From: Muricauda sp. MAR_2010_75
GTDB lineage: Bacteria > Bacteroidota > Bacteroidia > Flavobacteriales > Flavobacteriaceae
Direction of reading: 5' to 3'
Length of the DNA: 64,000 bases
Assembly: GCF_000745185.1 (NCBI RefSeq)
Contig: NZ_JQNJ01000001.1
Coordinates: 4,074,501-4,138,500 of the forward strand
Part shown: positions 35,084 to 43,287 of the stretch, one piece after another
Position numbering within the stretch: position 1 is the first letter of the stretch
Layout of the letters: the number at the start of each line of letters is the position of its first letter
The notes under the pieces: generated by a model
The model's database searches: none
Told to the model about the DNA's origin: nothing
Seen by the model: the letters and a program-made list of their open reading frames with translations, nothing else
Made by a program: the position numbers and the translations under genes

Positions 35084-35542
35084 ATGAGATTTTTGAAACC
35101 AATTAAAACACTGTTTGTTTGTCTTTTAACCCTTGGCGTGAGTCTATTTTCATCACTTAATGCCCAAGAACAAGTTGAAGTGACCGATGCCGAATTGAAC
35201 AAGATTGCGTCTGCTTTTCAGGATATCCAAAAAGTGAACATGGAGGCTCAAGAAAAAGTAATGGAAATGGTTAAAAATAACGGTTTTCAAGTAGAGAGGT
35301 TCAATGAAATGTACCAAGCTTCAGCGTCACCAGAAAAAACTGTAGATGCCACAGACGATGAAAAGAAAAGATTTGGAAAACTAATCAGCGAAATACAGGA
35401 GTTGCAAGTTGGCTTCACTGAGCAAATCGAGGAAATCATCAGCAATGAAGGCATGAGCATTGAACGCTACCAGGCCATAGCCATGGCATTGCAGACCGAC
35501 AGTGAACTTCAGGGCCGTTTGAAAAATAAATTAGAGCAATAA
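35084..35542 (+). CDS. DUF4168-type secreted protein
   Basis: 152 residues. MRFLKPIKTLFVCLLTLGVSLFSSLNAQ is a signal peptide. The mature part is helical and acidic (VTDAELNKIASAFQDIQK, VEMVKNNGFQVERFNEMYQ-like and ISNEGMSIERYQAIAMALQ), the two-repeat pattern of DUF4168. Probably periplasmic, role unknown. It lies between the pseudogene and intact rplI, on the opposite strand, suggesting it was caught in or inserted after the duplication. Confidence 0.8.
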   Translation: MRFLKPIKTLFVCLLTLGVSLFSSLNAQEQVEVTDAELNKIASAFQDIQKVNMEAQEKVMEMVKNNGFQVERFNEMYQASASPEKTVDATDDEKKRFGKLISEIQELQVGFTEQIEEIISNEGMSIERYQAIAMALQTDSELQGRLKNKLEQ

Positions 35543-35557
35543 ATAACAGCAATAATA

Positions 35558-35573
35558 TACCAATTGATAATAA
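35558..35573 (+). repeat. Short dispersed motif TACCAATTGAYAATAA, copy 2
   Basis: Differs from 5606-5621 at one base. Lies directly between the DUF4168 stop and the shared terminator. Confidence 0.4.
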
Positions 35574-35608
35574 AAAAAGAGCCATGCAAAAGCATGGCTC
35601 TTTTTTTA
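35572..35608. terminator. Bidirectional terminator between the DUF4168 gene and rplI
   Basis: AAAAGAGCCATGC pairs with GCATGGCTCTTTT around an AAAA loop, with A- and T-runs on both sides; it can serve convergent transcription. Confidence 0.92.
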
Positions 35609-35632
35609 TTCTTAGCTGAAAAGACCTAAAAT

Positions 35633-36085
35633 TTATTTGGCCTCAGCGATAACTTCAAAAGGAAATTCAACAACTACTTCTCTGTGAAGCCTGATGATGG
35701 CCTCATAAGGTCCTACCCTTTTAATGGCCCCACCTTTAATATTGATAAACTTTCTATCAATTTGGTGTCCTTCTTTGTCCAAAGCGGCGGCAAGGTCGAT
35801 TGTGGTTACGGAACCAAACAATTTATCACCTGCACCAACCTTGGCTGGGATACGGATTTCCAATTGTTTTAGGGCTTCCGCTGTTTTAGTGGCCGCATCA
35901 ATGATTTTCTTCTCTTTGTGGGCTCTTTGCTTTAGGTTTTCCGCCAAAACCTTTTTGGCAGATGGCGTGGCCAAAGTGGCCAAACCTTGAGGGATCAAAA
36001 AGTTTCTGCCGTAACCGTTTTTTACGGAAACGATATCATCTTTAAATCCCAAATCCTGTACATCTTCTTTTAGAATAAGTTCCAT
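35633..36085 (-). CDS. rplI: 50S ribosomal protein L9
   Basis: 150 residues. MELILKEDVQDLGFKDDIVSVKNGYGRNFLIPQGLA is the N-domain RNA-binding signature; a long central helix (AENLKQRAHKEKKIIDAATK) leads to the C-domain GDKLFGSVTTIDLAAAL. Binds 23S rRNA near L1 and limits frameshifting. Last gene of rpsF-rpsR-rplI. Confidence 0.98.
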   Translation of the reverse strand: MELILKEDVQDLGFKDDIVSVKNGYGRNFLIPQGLATLATPSAKKVLAENLKQRAHKEKKIIDAATKTAEALKQLEIRIPAKVGAGDKLFGSVTTIDLAAALDKEGHQIDRKFINIKGGAIKRVGPYEAIIRLHREVVVEFPFEVIAEAK

Positions 36086-36099
36086 TCTTCGGTATTTTT

Positions 36100-36396
36100 T
36101 TATTTTAACATATCGCCAACGTACGGCATTAACGCTAGGTGGCGTGCACGCTTAACGGCCTGTGCCACTTTTCTTTGGTATTTCAAGGAAGTTCCCGTAA
36201 GTCTTCTGGGAAGCAATTTTCCTTGCTCGTTTACCAACTTCATCAAGAAGTCTGGGTCTTTATAATCAATATACTTGATACCAGATTTTTTGAACCTGCA
36301 ATACTTTTTTTGCTTGCTGGTCTCTATGTTAAGCGGGGTCAAATATCTGATTTCCCCGTCTTTTTTTGACTTTGCTTGTTGTTCAATAGATGCCAT
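36100..36396 (-). CDS. rpsR: 30S ribosomal protein S18
   Basis: 98 residues with [53 protein letters not shown], the S18 core that partners S6 on the 30S platform. The N-terminus has about 20 more residues than E. coli S18. Four bases separate it from rpsF. Confidence 0.98.
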   Translation of the reverse strand: MASIEQQAKSKKDGEIRYLTPLNIETSKQKKYCRFKKSGIKYIDYKDPDFLMKLVNEQGKLLPRRLTGTSLKYQRKVAQAVKRARHLALMPYVGDMLK

Positions 36397-36400
36397 AACC

Positions 36401-36739
36401 CTATGCGTTTGCTTTTAATTTGGTTCTTCTCTTTTCTGCCCAAGCAATTGCATGCTTGTCCAACTTAACGGTCAAGAAACGCATAACGCGCTCATCTCTC
36501 CTAAACTCCAACTCGTATGGACCAATGGCCTCACCGGGAGCTTGAAATTCAAATAAGTGGTAAAAACCACTTTTTTTGTGCTGAATGGGATAGGCCAACT
36601 TTTTAAGTCCCCAATCTTCCTTGGAGACCATTTTGGCACCATTCTTAATCAAGAAATCCTCAAATTTCTTGACTGTTTCCTCTATCTGCGTTTCAGACAG
36701 AACGGGATTTAAAATGAAAACAGTTTCGTAATGGTTCAT
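36401..36739 (-). CDS. rpsF: 30S ribosomal protein S6
   Basis: 112 residues from ATG 36739 ([16 protein letters not shown], the family start); an in-frame upstream ATG at 36784 would cross the promoter box and is rejected. [23 protein letters not shown] and [18 protein letters not shown] are typical. First gene of the operon; in many bacteria the S6:S18 complex autoregulates through the leader, but a leader of about 20 bases leaves little room for that here. Confidence 0.97.
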   Translation of the reverse strand: MNHYETVFILNPVLSETQIEETVKKFEDFLIKNGAKMVSKEDWGLKKLAYPIQHKKSGFYHLFEFQAPGEAIGPYELEFRRDERVMRFLTVKLDKHAIAWAEKRRTKLKANA

Positions 36740-36760
36740 ATTATATATTTTAAAGGAGCG

Positions 36761-36768
36761 CAAAATTA
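36761..36768 (-). promoter_or_regulatory. TAnnTTTG promoter box (minus) for rpsF-rpsR-rplI
   Basis: Plus-strand CAAAATTA, read as TAATTTTG, with TTG (CAA at 36789-36791) 20 bases further upstream, a full -33/-7 pattern. Confidence 0.65.
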
Positions 36769-36861
36769 GTGATATTTCTTTCACCCTGCAAGAAAACCAA
36801 AAAAACTTCGTTTAAAGTACAGGAGTTATTAACAAAAGTGAACCCTTTAAACGTACATATC

Positions 36862-36877
36862 GTATATGGCAATATAC
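36862..36877. promoter_or_regulatory. Small inverted repeat upstream of the LytTR gene
   Basis: GTATAT-GGCA-ATATAC, a 6-base inverted repeat in the intergenic gap between rpsF and the LytTR regulator. An operator is possible; LytTR proteins normally use direct repeats. Confidence 0.25.
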
Positions 36878-36974
36878 ACAACAAAATAGACCATGTTTAC
36901 ATCTTTTGTTGCTGTTAAACGTCTTTTTTATGTAATTTGCCGATGATTTAAAACCCTACAAATCACCCCATTCT

Positions 36975-37667
36975 ATGAAATTAAAAAGTATAATTGTAGA
37001 CGATTCCTCCATGCAGCGTATGGCCGTTGCAAAATTGGTCAACAATCATCCACATCTTGCTTTGGTTGCTGAGTACAGCAACGCCATTGAAGCTAAAAAT
37101 GGCCTAAAGAACCATGAAGTCGATTTGATTTTCTTGGATGTTGAAATGCCCATTATCAGTGGGTTTGACCTTTTAGAGGCCCTAGAGAACCCACCACAGG
37201 TGATCCTAATTACAGGTAAACCTGACTATGCACTTAAAGCCTTTGACTACGACGTAACCGATTACCTTCACAAACCCATCACTTTAGCCCGCTTTGAAGC
37301 CTCTGTAAAAAGAGCTGTGGCCAAATACGAGCAAATGAATCGTGTTGATGAGGATGAAGAGCACATTTTTGTAAAGAGCAACCTTAAAAAACGCAAGGTT
37401 ATCTTAAACGATATTAAATGGATTGAGGCATTGGGAGATTATATTAAGTTGGTGACAGACGAGGCCAACATTGTAATCCTTTCCACCATGAAATCTTTCG
37501 AAAAGCAATTGCCGGCCGATAAATTTCTACGTATCCATAAATCTTATATTGTGAATCTGGAGAAGATTGAGAAATTCAACAGTAAAAATGTTGAAGTAGG
37601 GGGAAGACAGATTCCATTGAGTAGAAACAAGAAGACTGAGTTGGCCGAAGCATTGGCCAATGTATAA
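36975..37667 (+). CDS. LytTR-family response regulator
   Basis: 230 residues. The receiver domain has the acidic pair D9/D10 (IIVDDSS), phosphoacceptor D55 in IFLDVEMP, T80 and K100 (LHKPI). The C-terminal LytTR DNA-binding domain (about 123-228) has HIFVKSNLKKRKVILNDIKWIEALGDYIKLV and FLRIHKSYIVNLEKIEKF. It regulates transcription when phosphorylated. No histidine kinase is adjacent, so its partner is elsewhere. Confidence 0.93.
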   Translation: MKLKSIIVDDSSMQRMAVAKLVNNHPHLALVAEYSNAIEAKNGLKNHEVDLIFLDVEMPIISGFDLLEALENPPQVILITGKPDYALKAFDYDVTDYLHKPITLARFEASVKRAVAKYEQMNRVDEDEEHIFVKSNLKKRKVILNDIKWIEALGDYIKLVTDEANIVILSTMKSFEKQLPADKFLRIHKSYIVNLEKIEKFNSKNVEVGGRQIPLSRNKKTELAEALANV

Positions 37668-40124
37668 TTAAATGTGGTCCACATTGTAGACCAGTCTTAC
37701 ACTTTTATACTTGGAAATAGCATTAAAGGATTTCTCAATCCGTTTAATGCTATTTTTTGTTTGTGCCAATGATTGTTGCTTCGGTATCTTAATCAATATG
37801 TTCTTGAGGTAATCCCTCCGAATTCTGGCAATAGGGGGATATTCGGGGCCTAAAACAGGTATTCGCAATACATTCCGCAATGAGCCGGCCATCCATTGGG
37901 CAGCTTCGTTCAATGTATTGAAATCCCTAGCCTTCAAAGTCACTTTAATAATGCGCACCACAGGTGGATATTTAAATTGTTCCCGTTCGTAAACCTGCTC
38001 GGCAAACATTTTTCCGTAATTGTTCGTAGTAACCTGTTGCAATATTTGATGGTGCGGATTGTAGGTCTGAATAAGTACCTTACCCCTCTTTTGGGTACGC
38101 CCTGCCCTACCCGCCACCTGGGTCAACATTTGAAAACTGCGTTCATGCGCCCGGTAATCCGGAAAATTCAACATGGAGTCTGCATTCATGATACCCACTA
38201 GACTCACATTCCTAAAGTCCAATCCCTTAGTGACCATTTGCGTACCCACCAAAATATCCATCTCTTGGTTTTCAAAGGCTGAAATGATTTTTTCATAGGC
38301 ATATTTCCCTCGGGTGGTGTCCAAATCCATCCGGCCCACCGATACTTTAGGAAAAAGTTGGTTCAGTTCCTCCTGAATCTGTTCCGTTCCAAATCCTTTA
38401 TTGTCCAAAGTGGCACTCCCACAGGCCAAACAAGCTTGTTGCAGGGCCATATGATAACCGCAGTAATGACATCGCAGTTGATTTCTCTGTTGATGGAATG
38501 TCAAACTAACATCACAATTGGGACATTGGGCCACATGTCCACAGGTGGTACACTCGACCACGGGGGCAAATCCCCTTCTGTTTTGAAAAAGAATCACTTG
38601 CTCCCCTTCTTCCAAAGCCTCTTCGATAGCCTTGAGTAGAATTTCTGAAAAATGACCTTTCATGCGCTTTTTTCGTGTGGCCTCTTTAATATCGACCAAA
38701 TTGATGTCCGGCATCAGCACATCTCCATACCTATGTTGAATGGACGCATACCCATATTTGCCTTTTTTGGCATTGTCCATGCTTTCTATGCTGGGGGTAG
38801 CCGAGCCCAGAATTACATCAGCCTTATGCAGGGAAGCCAAAACAATGGCCGCATCCCGGGCATGATACCTTGGTGCTGGGTCAAATTGTTTGAAGGAACC
38901 TTCGTGTTCCTCATCCACCACCACCAACCCCAAATTGGAAAAAGGCAAGAACAGGGAAGAACGGGCACCAATGACAATCTGGGCCTTTTCGGCCTGCGCC
39001 AAAACGTTGTTCCAGACCTCCACCCGTTCATGAATACTGTATTTTGAGTGATACACCGATACCTTATGCCCAAAATAAAGCCGAAGTCGATTGATCAATT
39101 GGGAGGTCAGTGCAATTTCAGGCAGTAGGTAAAGGGCCTGCTTCCCCTCCTCCAAGCACTGCTGAATGAGTTTTACATACACCTCGGTCTTCCCTGACGA
39201 AGTGACGCCATGCAGTAGCACGGGTCTGTTCTGTTCAAATCCAGAGGTGATATCTTCAAGCGCTTTGGTTTGATGTTCGTTTAAACCAATGTTCTCTGAT
39301 GCTGAGGATTCTTCTTGATAATCAACCCGATCCTTTCTAATCTGATATTCCTCAAGAATATCTTTATCAATAAGTGCCTTGATCACGGCTCTGGAAGCAC
39401 CGCTTTCTCTTTCAAGGTCTTCAATGGGAATGGGTTTGTTGTTTTTAGTCCGTATCTGAAAAAGGGAAAGTACTACTTGACTTTGTTTCGGCGCTCGGGA
39501 AAGCTCATTGAGCAGTGCTTCCAGTTGGGCCTCATCATCATACACTTCAGAAAGCTTTACGTATCGAACCAGTTTGGGTTTGTACTGCTCGTACAGTTCC
39601 TCTTTTTGGTTCACCACCCCTTTTTGCACCAATCGGTTGATCAAGGAGAGTACATGTTTTTTATCGACAATGTCACTGATTTCCCCAATCTTCAATGCGG
39701 TTTGGTGCTGAAGGGCCTCATAGACCAAAAACTCATCGTCTTTCAGCTCCATTTCATCAACCTCAACTTCTTTGTTGGGCATTACCAAGGTTTCACTTTC
39801 CAATAGAAAGGCACTGGGCAGGGCACTCCGAATCACCTCGCCTAAAGTGCACATATAATAGTGGGCAATCCATTCCCAATGTTTTAGCTGAAAAGGATTT
39901 ACAAGAGGTGTTTCATCCAAAATCTGATAAATCTCCTTGGCCTCGTAAGCTGTTGGGGCATTGCTATGGACTTTATGCACCAAAGCGGTGTAAATCTTGG
40001 ATTTACCGAAGGGAACAGCCACACGCATTCCGGGCTGTAAAAAAACTGCTTCCTGTGAGGTAATGCTGTACGTGAAAAGGCGTTCCAGTGGAATAGGCAG
40101 TACAACATCCAGAAAATAATCCAT
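37668..40124 (-). CDS. priA: Primosomal protein N' / replication-restart helicase PriA
   Basis: 818 residues. N-terminal 3'BD (FLDVVLPIPLERLFTYSI), winged helix, then Walker A LLHGVTSSGKTEVYVKL, Walker B VVDEEHEGSFKQFD, GSATPSIES, and the paired zinc-binding cysteines (VVECTTCGHVAQCPNCDVSL, LRCHYCGYHMALQQACLACG), followed by GTEQIQEEL and MVTKGLDFRNVSLVG. Reloads the replisome at stalled forks. Last gene of nadC-yihY-DUF2147-priA, beginning 4 bases after the DUF2147 stop. Confidence 0.98.
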   Translation of the reverse strand: MDYFLDVVLPIPLERLFTYSITSQEAVFLQPGMRVAVPFGKSKIYTALVHKVHSNAPTAYEAKEIYQILDETPLVNPFQLKHWEWIAHYYMCTLGEVIRSALPSAFLLESETLVMPNKEVEVDEMELKDDEFLVYEALQHQTALKIGEISDIVDKKHVLSLINRLVQKGVVNQKEELYEQYKPKLVRYVKLSEVYDDEAQLEALLNELSRAPKQSQVVLSLFQIRTKNNKPIPIEDLERESGASRAVIKALIDKDILEEYQIRKDRVDYQEESSASENIGLNEHQTKALEDITSGFEQNRPVLLHGVTSSGKTEVYVKLIQQCLEEGKQALYLLPEIALTSQLINRLRLYFGHKVSVYHSKYSIHERVEVWNNVLAQAEKAQIVIGARSSLFLPFSNLGLVVVDEEHEGSFKQFDPAPRYHARDAAIVLASLHKADVILGSATPSIESMDNAKKGKYGYASIQHRYGDVLMPDINLVDIKEATRKKRMKGHFSEILLKAIEEALEEGEQVILFQNRRGFAPVVECTTCGHVAQCPNCDVSLTFHQQRNQLRCHYCGYHMALQQACLACGSATLDNKGFGTEQIQEELNQLFPKVSVGRMDLDTTRGKYAYEKIISAFENQEMDILVGTQMVTKGLDFRNVSLVGIMNADSMLNFPDYRAHERSFQMLTQVAGRAGRTQKRGKVLIQTYNPHHQILQQVTTNNYGKMFAEQVYEREQFKYPPVVRIIKVTLKARDFNTLNEAAQWMAGSLRNVLRIPVLGPEYPPIARIRRDYLKNILIKIPKQQSLAQTKNSIKRIEKSFNAISKYKSVRLVYNVDHI

Positions 40125-40128
40125 AGTA

Positions 40129-40578
40129 TTACTCCTTAACTCGGTACCACGTTTGCGTGCGGTACAAAAAAACCAAATAGCCTCGGACCTTCAATTGGTT
40201 GTCGTTATCAGGATCCAACCATATTTTGCCCCTGAATTTTATACCATTTTCCGGGTCCAACATCTCATTACCCTTGTATTCATTTTTGTTATTTTTCTTA
40301 AGGTCTTGAAAAATATGCAGCCCCAAAATAGGCTTATCCTTGAATTCATCATCACATTTTGAGCAAATGGCGTCTTCCTTACCTTTTTCCAAGATTTTCA
40401 CTATTCTCCCCTGCAATAATCCATCTTCCTTATAGATGTGGACAATAGCCTTTTCTATTCCGCTTCGGTCATCCACCGTTTTCCATTTTCCGACCACAGT
40501 TTGACCAAATGCAATCTGAATAAACAGGATAGATATGGGCAACAAAAACCGTTTATTGAACATCTTGCCTTTTTTCAT
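40129..40578 (-). CDS. DUF2147-type secreted protein
   Basis: 149 residues, or 144 from the second ATG at 40563 (MFNKRFLLPISILFIQIAFGQ, a clean signal peptide). The mature part has VVGKWKTVDDRSGIEKAIVHIY, GLLQGRIVKIL, a CSKC pair, PILGLHIFQDLKKNN and RGKIWLDPDNDNQLKVRGY, which define DUF2147, a lipocalin-like fold. Role unknown. The 5' end overlaps yihY. Confidence 0.85.
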   Translation of the reverse strand: MKKGKMFNKRFLLPISILFIQIAFGQTVVGKWKTVDDRSGIEKAIVHIYKEDGLLQGRIVKILEKGKEDAICSKCDDEFKDKPILGLHIFQDLKKNNKNEYKGNEMLDPENGIKFRGKIWLDPDNDNQLKVRGYLVFLYRTQTWYRVKE

Positions 40579-41533
40579 GCTGTTTTTTTAAAGAATTAAG
40601 GGTTGCATTGAGCTCAAATCCCAATAGGAGAATATTGGAATTCAACCAAATGAAAACCATCAAAATCAACAATCCCCCCAAGGCTCCATAAAGTTCGTTA
40701 TATCTGGCAAACTTTTCCACATAGATCCCAAAGAGATATGAGGTCAGCAAAAACAAAAGTGTTGTCATCAGTGCACCTGCAGAAAAGAACCGTGCCTTTC
40801 TGCCTTCAGCGGTCCCAAAATAATACAAGATGGCCGTGGTAAAATAGGAGAGGCACATAAAGAAGGCCACTTTGGCTATCTGGATACCGAGGGTGTCCCC
40901 TTTTTCCACATCATACCCAAAGGTATTTCCAAGGTATTCGTTCGTATAGCCAACAATATAAAACTCAAAATAAACAAAAGCCACGGCTCCAACAATCAAG
41001 AGGATGGAAAGAATCAATCCCACCATAAAAGCATAAGCATATTGACGAAAAAAATTCCGGGTGAGTTCTACATGGTATGAGTTTTCAAACCCTCCAAAAA
41101 TGGCATTTACGCCATTGGCCATTAAAAAAATGGAAACCAGAAAGGCTGATGATAACAACCCTCCTTGTTTTTGATCTTTGATCTGTTGGTAAATATCCCC
41201 AAAATAATCTCCTGTAGCGGATGGCAAAAACGATTCTAAAAACACCAGGAATTGGGCGTCAAAATTCTCATTTCCAACCCGAACATAAGGAATCACAAAC
41301 GGAATCATGGTTACCAAAAAAATCAGTAGAGGAAACAGTGCCATAAACAAGCTGAAAGCAATGGAACTGGCCCGAGTGGACAAGGCTCCGCGAAAAATCC
41401 CCAATAGATACATTTCTATCAAATCATATAGAGAGAGCCCTTCAAAAGCTTTGAGCTTTACCTTTTTCATCAACCGTACCATCCAATTGATGACCGGTAT
41501 CTTTTCCAACTGGTCTTCTATAACTTTGGACAT
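40553..41533 (-). CDS. YihY / BrkB-family inner-membrane protein
   Basis: 326 residues from ATG 41533; a start 26 codons upstream lies inside nadC and is rejected. About six membrane segments, with RASSIAFSLFMALFPLLIFLV, NGVNAIFGGFENSYHVE, ILYYFGTAEGRKARFFSAGA and the C-terminal LNSNILLLGFELNATL typical of the UPF0761 family, formerly mislabelled RNase BN. Function unresolved. The ATG overlaps the nadC stop as TAATG. Confidence 0.88.
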   Translation of the reverse strand: MSKVIEDQLEKIPVINWMVRLMKKVKLKAFEGLSLYDLIEMYLLGIFRGALSTRASSIAFSLFMALFPLLIFLVTMIPFVIPYVRVGNENFDAQFLVFLESFLPSATGDYFGDIYQQIKDQKQGGLLSSAFLVSIFLMANGVNAIFGGFENSYHVELTRNFFRQYAYAFMVGLILSILLIVGAVAFVYFEFYIVGYTNEYLGNTFGYDVEKGDTLGIQIAKVAFFMCLSYFTTAILYYFGTAEGRKARFFSAGALMTTLLFLLTSYLFGIYVEKFARYNELYGALGGLLILMVFIWLNSNILLLGFELNATLNSLKKQHEKRQDVQ

Positions 41534-42390
41534 TATACCGCTTTTAAACTTAGGTCCATATTGTGTACGGAATGTGTTAGCGCTCCAGAAGAAATGTAAT
41601 CCACCCCACACTCTGCATATTTCCGTATGGTATCTTCATTAATCCCTCCTGATGACTCCGTAAGGCATTGGTTACCTATCATCTTAACCGCTTTTCTGGT
41701 ATCGTCATAATTAAAATTGTCCAACAAAATCCGGTATACCCCTTGGGATTGCAGAATTTCTTGAACTTCATCCAAATTCCGTGCTTCAACGATAATTTTT
41801 AGGTTTTTTTGTTGGTCTTTCAAGTATTGTTGGGTCTTTTGGATAGCCTTGGTGATACCTCCTGCAAAGTCAATATGATTGTCCTTGAGCATGATCATAT
41901 CGTACAGTGCGAATCGGTGGTTCTCCCCTCCTCCAATCTTTACGGCCCATTTCTCCAATGCCCTTATGCCGGGTGTGGTTTTTCGGGTGTCCAATATTTT
42001 TGTCTCTGTTCCTTCCAAAAGATTCACGTATTGTTTGGTCTTGGTGGCAATGGCACTCATCCTTTGCATGGCATTTAAGACTAATCGTTCGGCTTTTAAA
42101 ATACTTTGGGAACTTCCTGCCACATAAAAAACAATATCTCCGTATTTGACTGGACTTCCATCAGAAATGAGCACTTCTACATCTAGTTCTGGGTCTACAT
42201 TATGAAACACTTGCTTTGCAAATGCAACACCAGCGATTATGCCATCGTCTTTGACCAACAGTTTTGCCTTTCCGGTTGCTGAGGCAGGAATACAGGCCAA
42301 GGAGCTATGATCGCCGTCACCAACATCTTCTCGAATAGCGTTGGCAATAATCAAATCAAGTTCGTTTTGAAATTGTTCTTCGGATATCAT
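41533..42390 (-). CDS. nadC: Nicotinate-nucleotide pyrophosphorylase (carboxylating)
   Basis: 285 residues. Converts quinolinate and PRPP to nicotinate mononucleotide in NAD synthesis. Conserved blocks: AIREDVGDGDHSSLACIP, ERLVLNAMQRMSAIAT, ILDTRKTTPGIRALEKWAVKIGGG, LYDMIMLKDNHI, IVEARNLDEV, TESSGGINEDTIRKYAECGVDYIS. First gene of the unit to priA; no nadA/nadB nearby. The 342 bases upstream hold hexamer repeats. Confidence 0.97.
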   Translation of the reverse strand: MISEEQFQNELDLIIANAIREDVGDGDHSSLACIPASATGKAKLLVKDDGIIAGVAFAKQVFHNVDPELDVEVLISDGSPVKYGDIVFYVAGSSQSILKAERLVLNAMQRMSAIATKTKQYVNLLEGTETKILDTRKTTPGIRALEKWAVKIGGGENHRFALYDMIMLKDNHIDFAGGITKAIQKTQQYLKDQQKNLKIIVEARNLDEVQEILQSQGVYRILLDNFNYDDTRKAVKMIGNQCLTESSGGINEDTIRKYAECGVDYISSGALTHSVHNMDLSLKAV

Positions 42391-42503
42391 CCACTTGGGG
42401 TTTTAACGAAAATAGTAAAAACAATACTGTTGTTCGGTAATTTAGTTACTGAGTTATTGAGGTGTTTGAATATGACGCATAGTGGTCAAAGTTAACTGAC
42501 TCA

Positions 42504-42545
42504 ATGCCAAGTTCAAACACAATTTTCAAGTTCAAACACATTCGA
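42504..42545. repeat. CAAGNN-family hexamer repeat
   Basis: CAAGTTCAAACACA occurs twice, 14 bases apart (CAAGTTCAAACACAATTT and CAAGTTCAAACACATTC). Confidence 0.6.
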
Positions 42546-42646
42546 TGAGATGGGTGCACTTACTGCGAGCAGTAGGATGATGTTTCAGTTAAATGTTTGA
42601 TAATAAGACAAAAGATTAAATATTTTCAACTGTTTAATTACTTTGT

Positions 42647-42690
42647 TCCTTGTTCTTGGACTTGAGTCTGAACTTGAACTTACGGACTTA
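42647..42690. repeat. CAAGNN-family hexamer repeat (reverse orientation)
   Basis: CTTGTTCTTGGACTTGAG and CTGAACTTGAACTTACGG; read on the minus strand these are CAAG-led hexamers as elsewhere. Confidence 0.6.
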
Positions 42691-42721
42691 CTTCTGGCTT
42701 CCCTTTTTCAATATAATACTC

Positions 42722-42729
42722 TATTTTTG
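42722..42729 (+). promoter_or_regulatory. TAnnTTTG promoter box for rlmH
   Basis: TATTTTTG ends three bases before the ATG at 42733, predicting a leaderless mRNA. Confidence 0.6.
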
Positions 42730-42732
42730 AAC

Positions 42733-43206
42733 ATGCAGATTACCTTGATTGCCATTGGAAAAACGGATAGTGTTGATCTAGAACAACTTATCTCGATTTA
42801 CGAGAAGCGGCTGCAACATTATATAAAGTTCCAGTTTCAAATTATTCCCGATATTAAAAACAGTAAAAATCTTTCCGAAACCCAACAAAAGGATAAGGAA
42901 GGTGAACTGATTTTGGCCCAACTCCAACCTTCGGACGCCCTAATTCTTCTTGATGAAAAAGGAAAACAATACACTTCAGTTGAATTTTCCCAATTCCTGC
43001 AAAAAAAGATGAATAGTGGTATCAAAAACCTGGTTTTGGCGATTGGAGGGCCGTATGGTTTCAGTGAAGCGGTATACGAAAGGGCCAACGGAAAAATAAG
43101 CCTTTCCAAAATGACTTTTTCCCATCAAATGGTACGTTTGTTTCTTGTGGAACAGCTCTACCGGGGGTTCACCATTTTACGGAACGAACCGTATCATCAC
43201 GAATGA
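42733..43206 (+). CDS. rlmH: 23S rRNA pseudouridine1915-N3 methyltransferase RlmH
   Basis: 157 residues from ATG 42733 (MQITLIAIGKTDSVDLEQL), the family start; upstream in-frame starts run into the hexamer repeat and the promoter. The SPOUT knot is clear: LILLDEKGKQYTSVEFSQFL, LVLAIGGPYGFSEAVYERA, ISLSKMTFSHQMVRLFLVEQ and the terminal RGFTILRNEPYHHE. Methylates the pseudouridine in helix 69. Confidence 0.97.
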   Translation: MQITLIAIGKTDSVDLEQLISIYEKRLQHYIKFQFQIIPDIKNSKNLSETQQKDKEGELILAQLQPSDALILLDEKGKQYTSVEFSQFLQKKMNSGIKNLVLAIGGPYGFSEAVYERANGKISLSKMTFSHQMVRLFLVEQLYRGFTILRNEPYHHE

Positions 43207-43210
43207 TGAT

Positions 43211-43252
43211 GTTCAAGTTCAAGAGCGCTTCGCTTAAAGATTCAAGAACATG
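43211..43252. repeat. CAAGNN-family repeat after rlmH
   Basis: GTTCAAGTTCAAGAGCGCTTCGCTTAAAG then ATTCAAGAAC; combines the hexamer with a CGCTTCGC palindrome. Sits between convergent rlmH and serA. Confidence 0.5.
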
Positions 43253-43287
43253 GAGCAAAGACTTGACTCTTGACAATTGATTCTTGT

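Larger units (their letters stand above)
42391..42732. other. Non-coding gap with hexamer repeats between nadC and rlmH
   Basis: No convincing gene. It contains two CAAGNN-type clusters (42504-42545 and 42647-42690) separated by AT-rich sequence, and ends with the rlmH promoter box. Confidence 0.6.
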
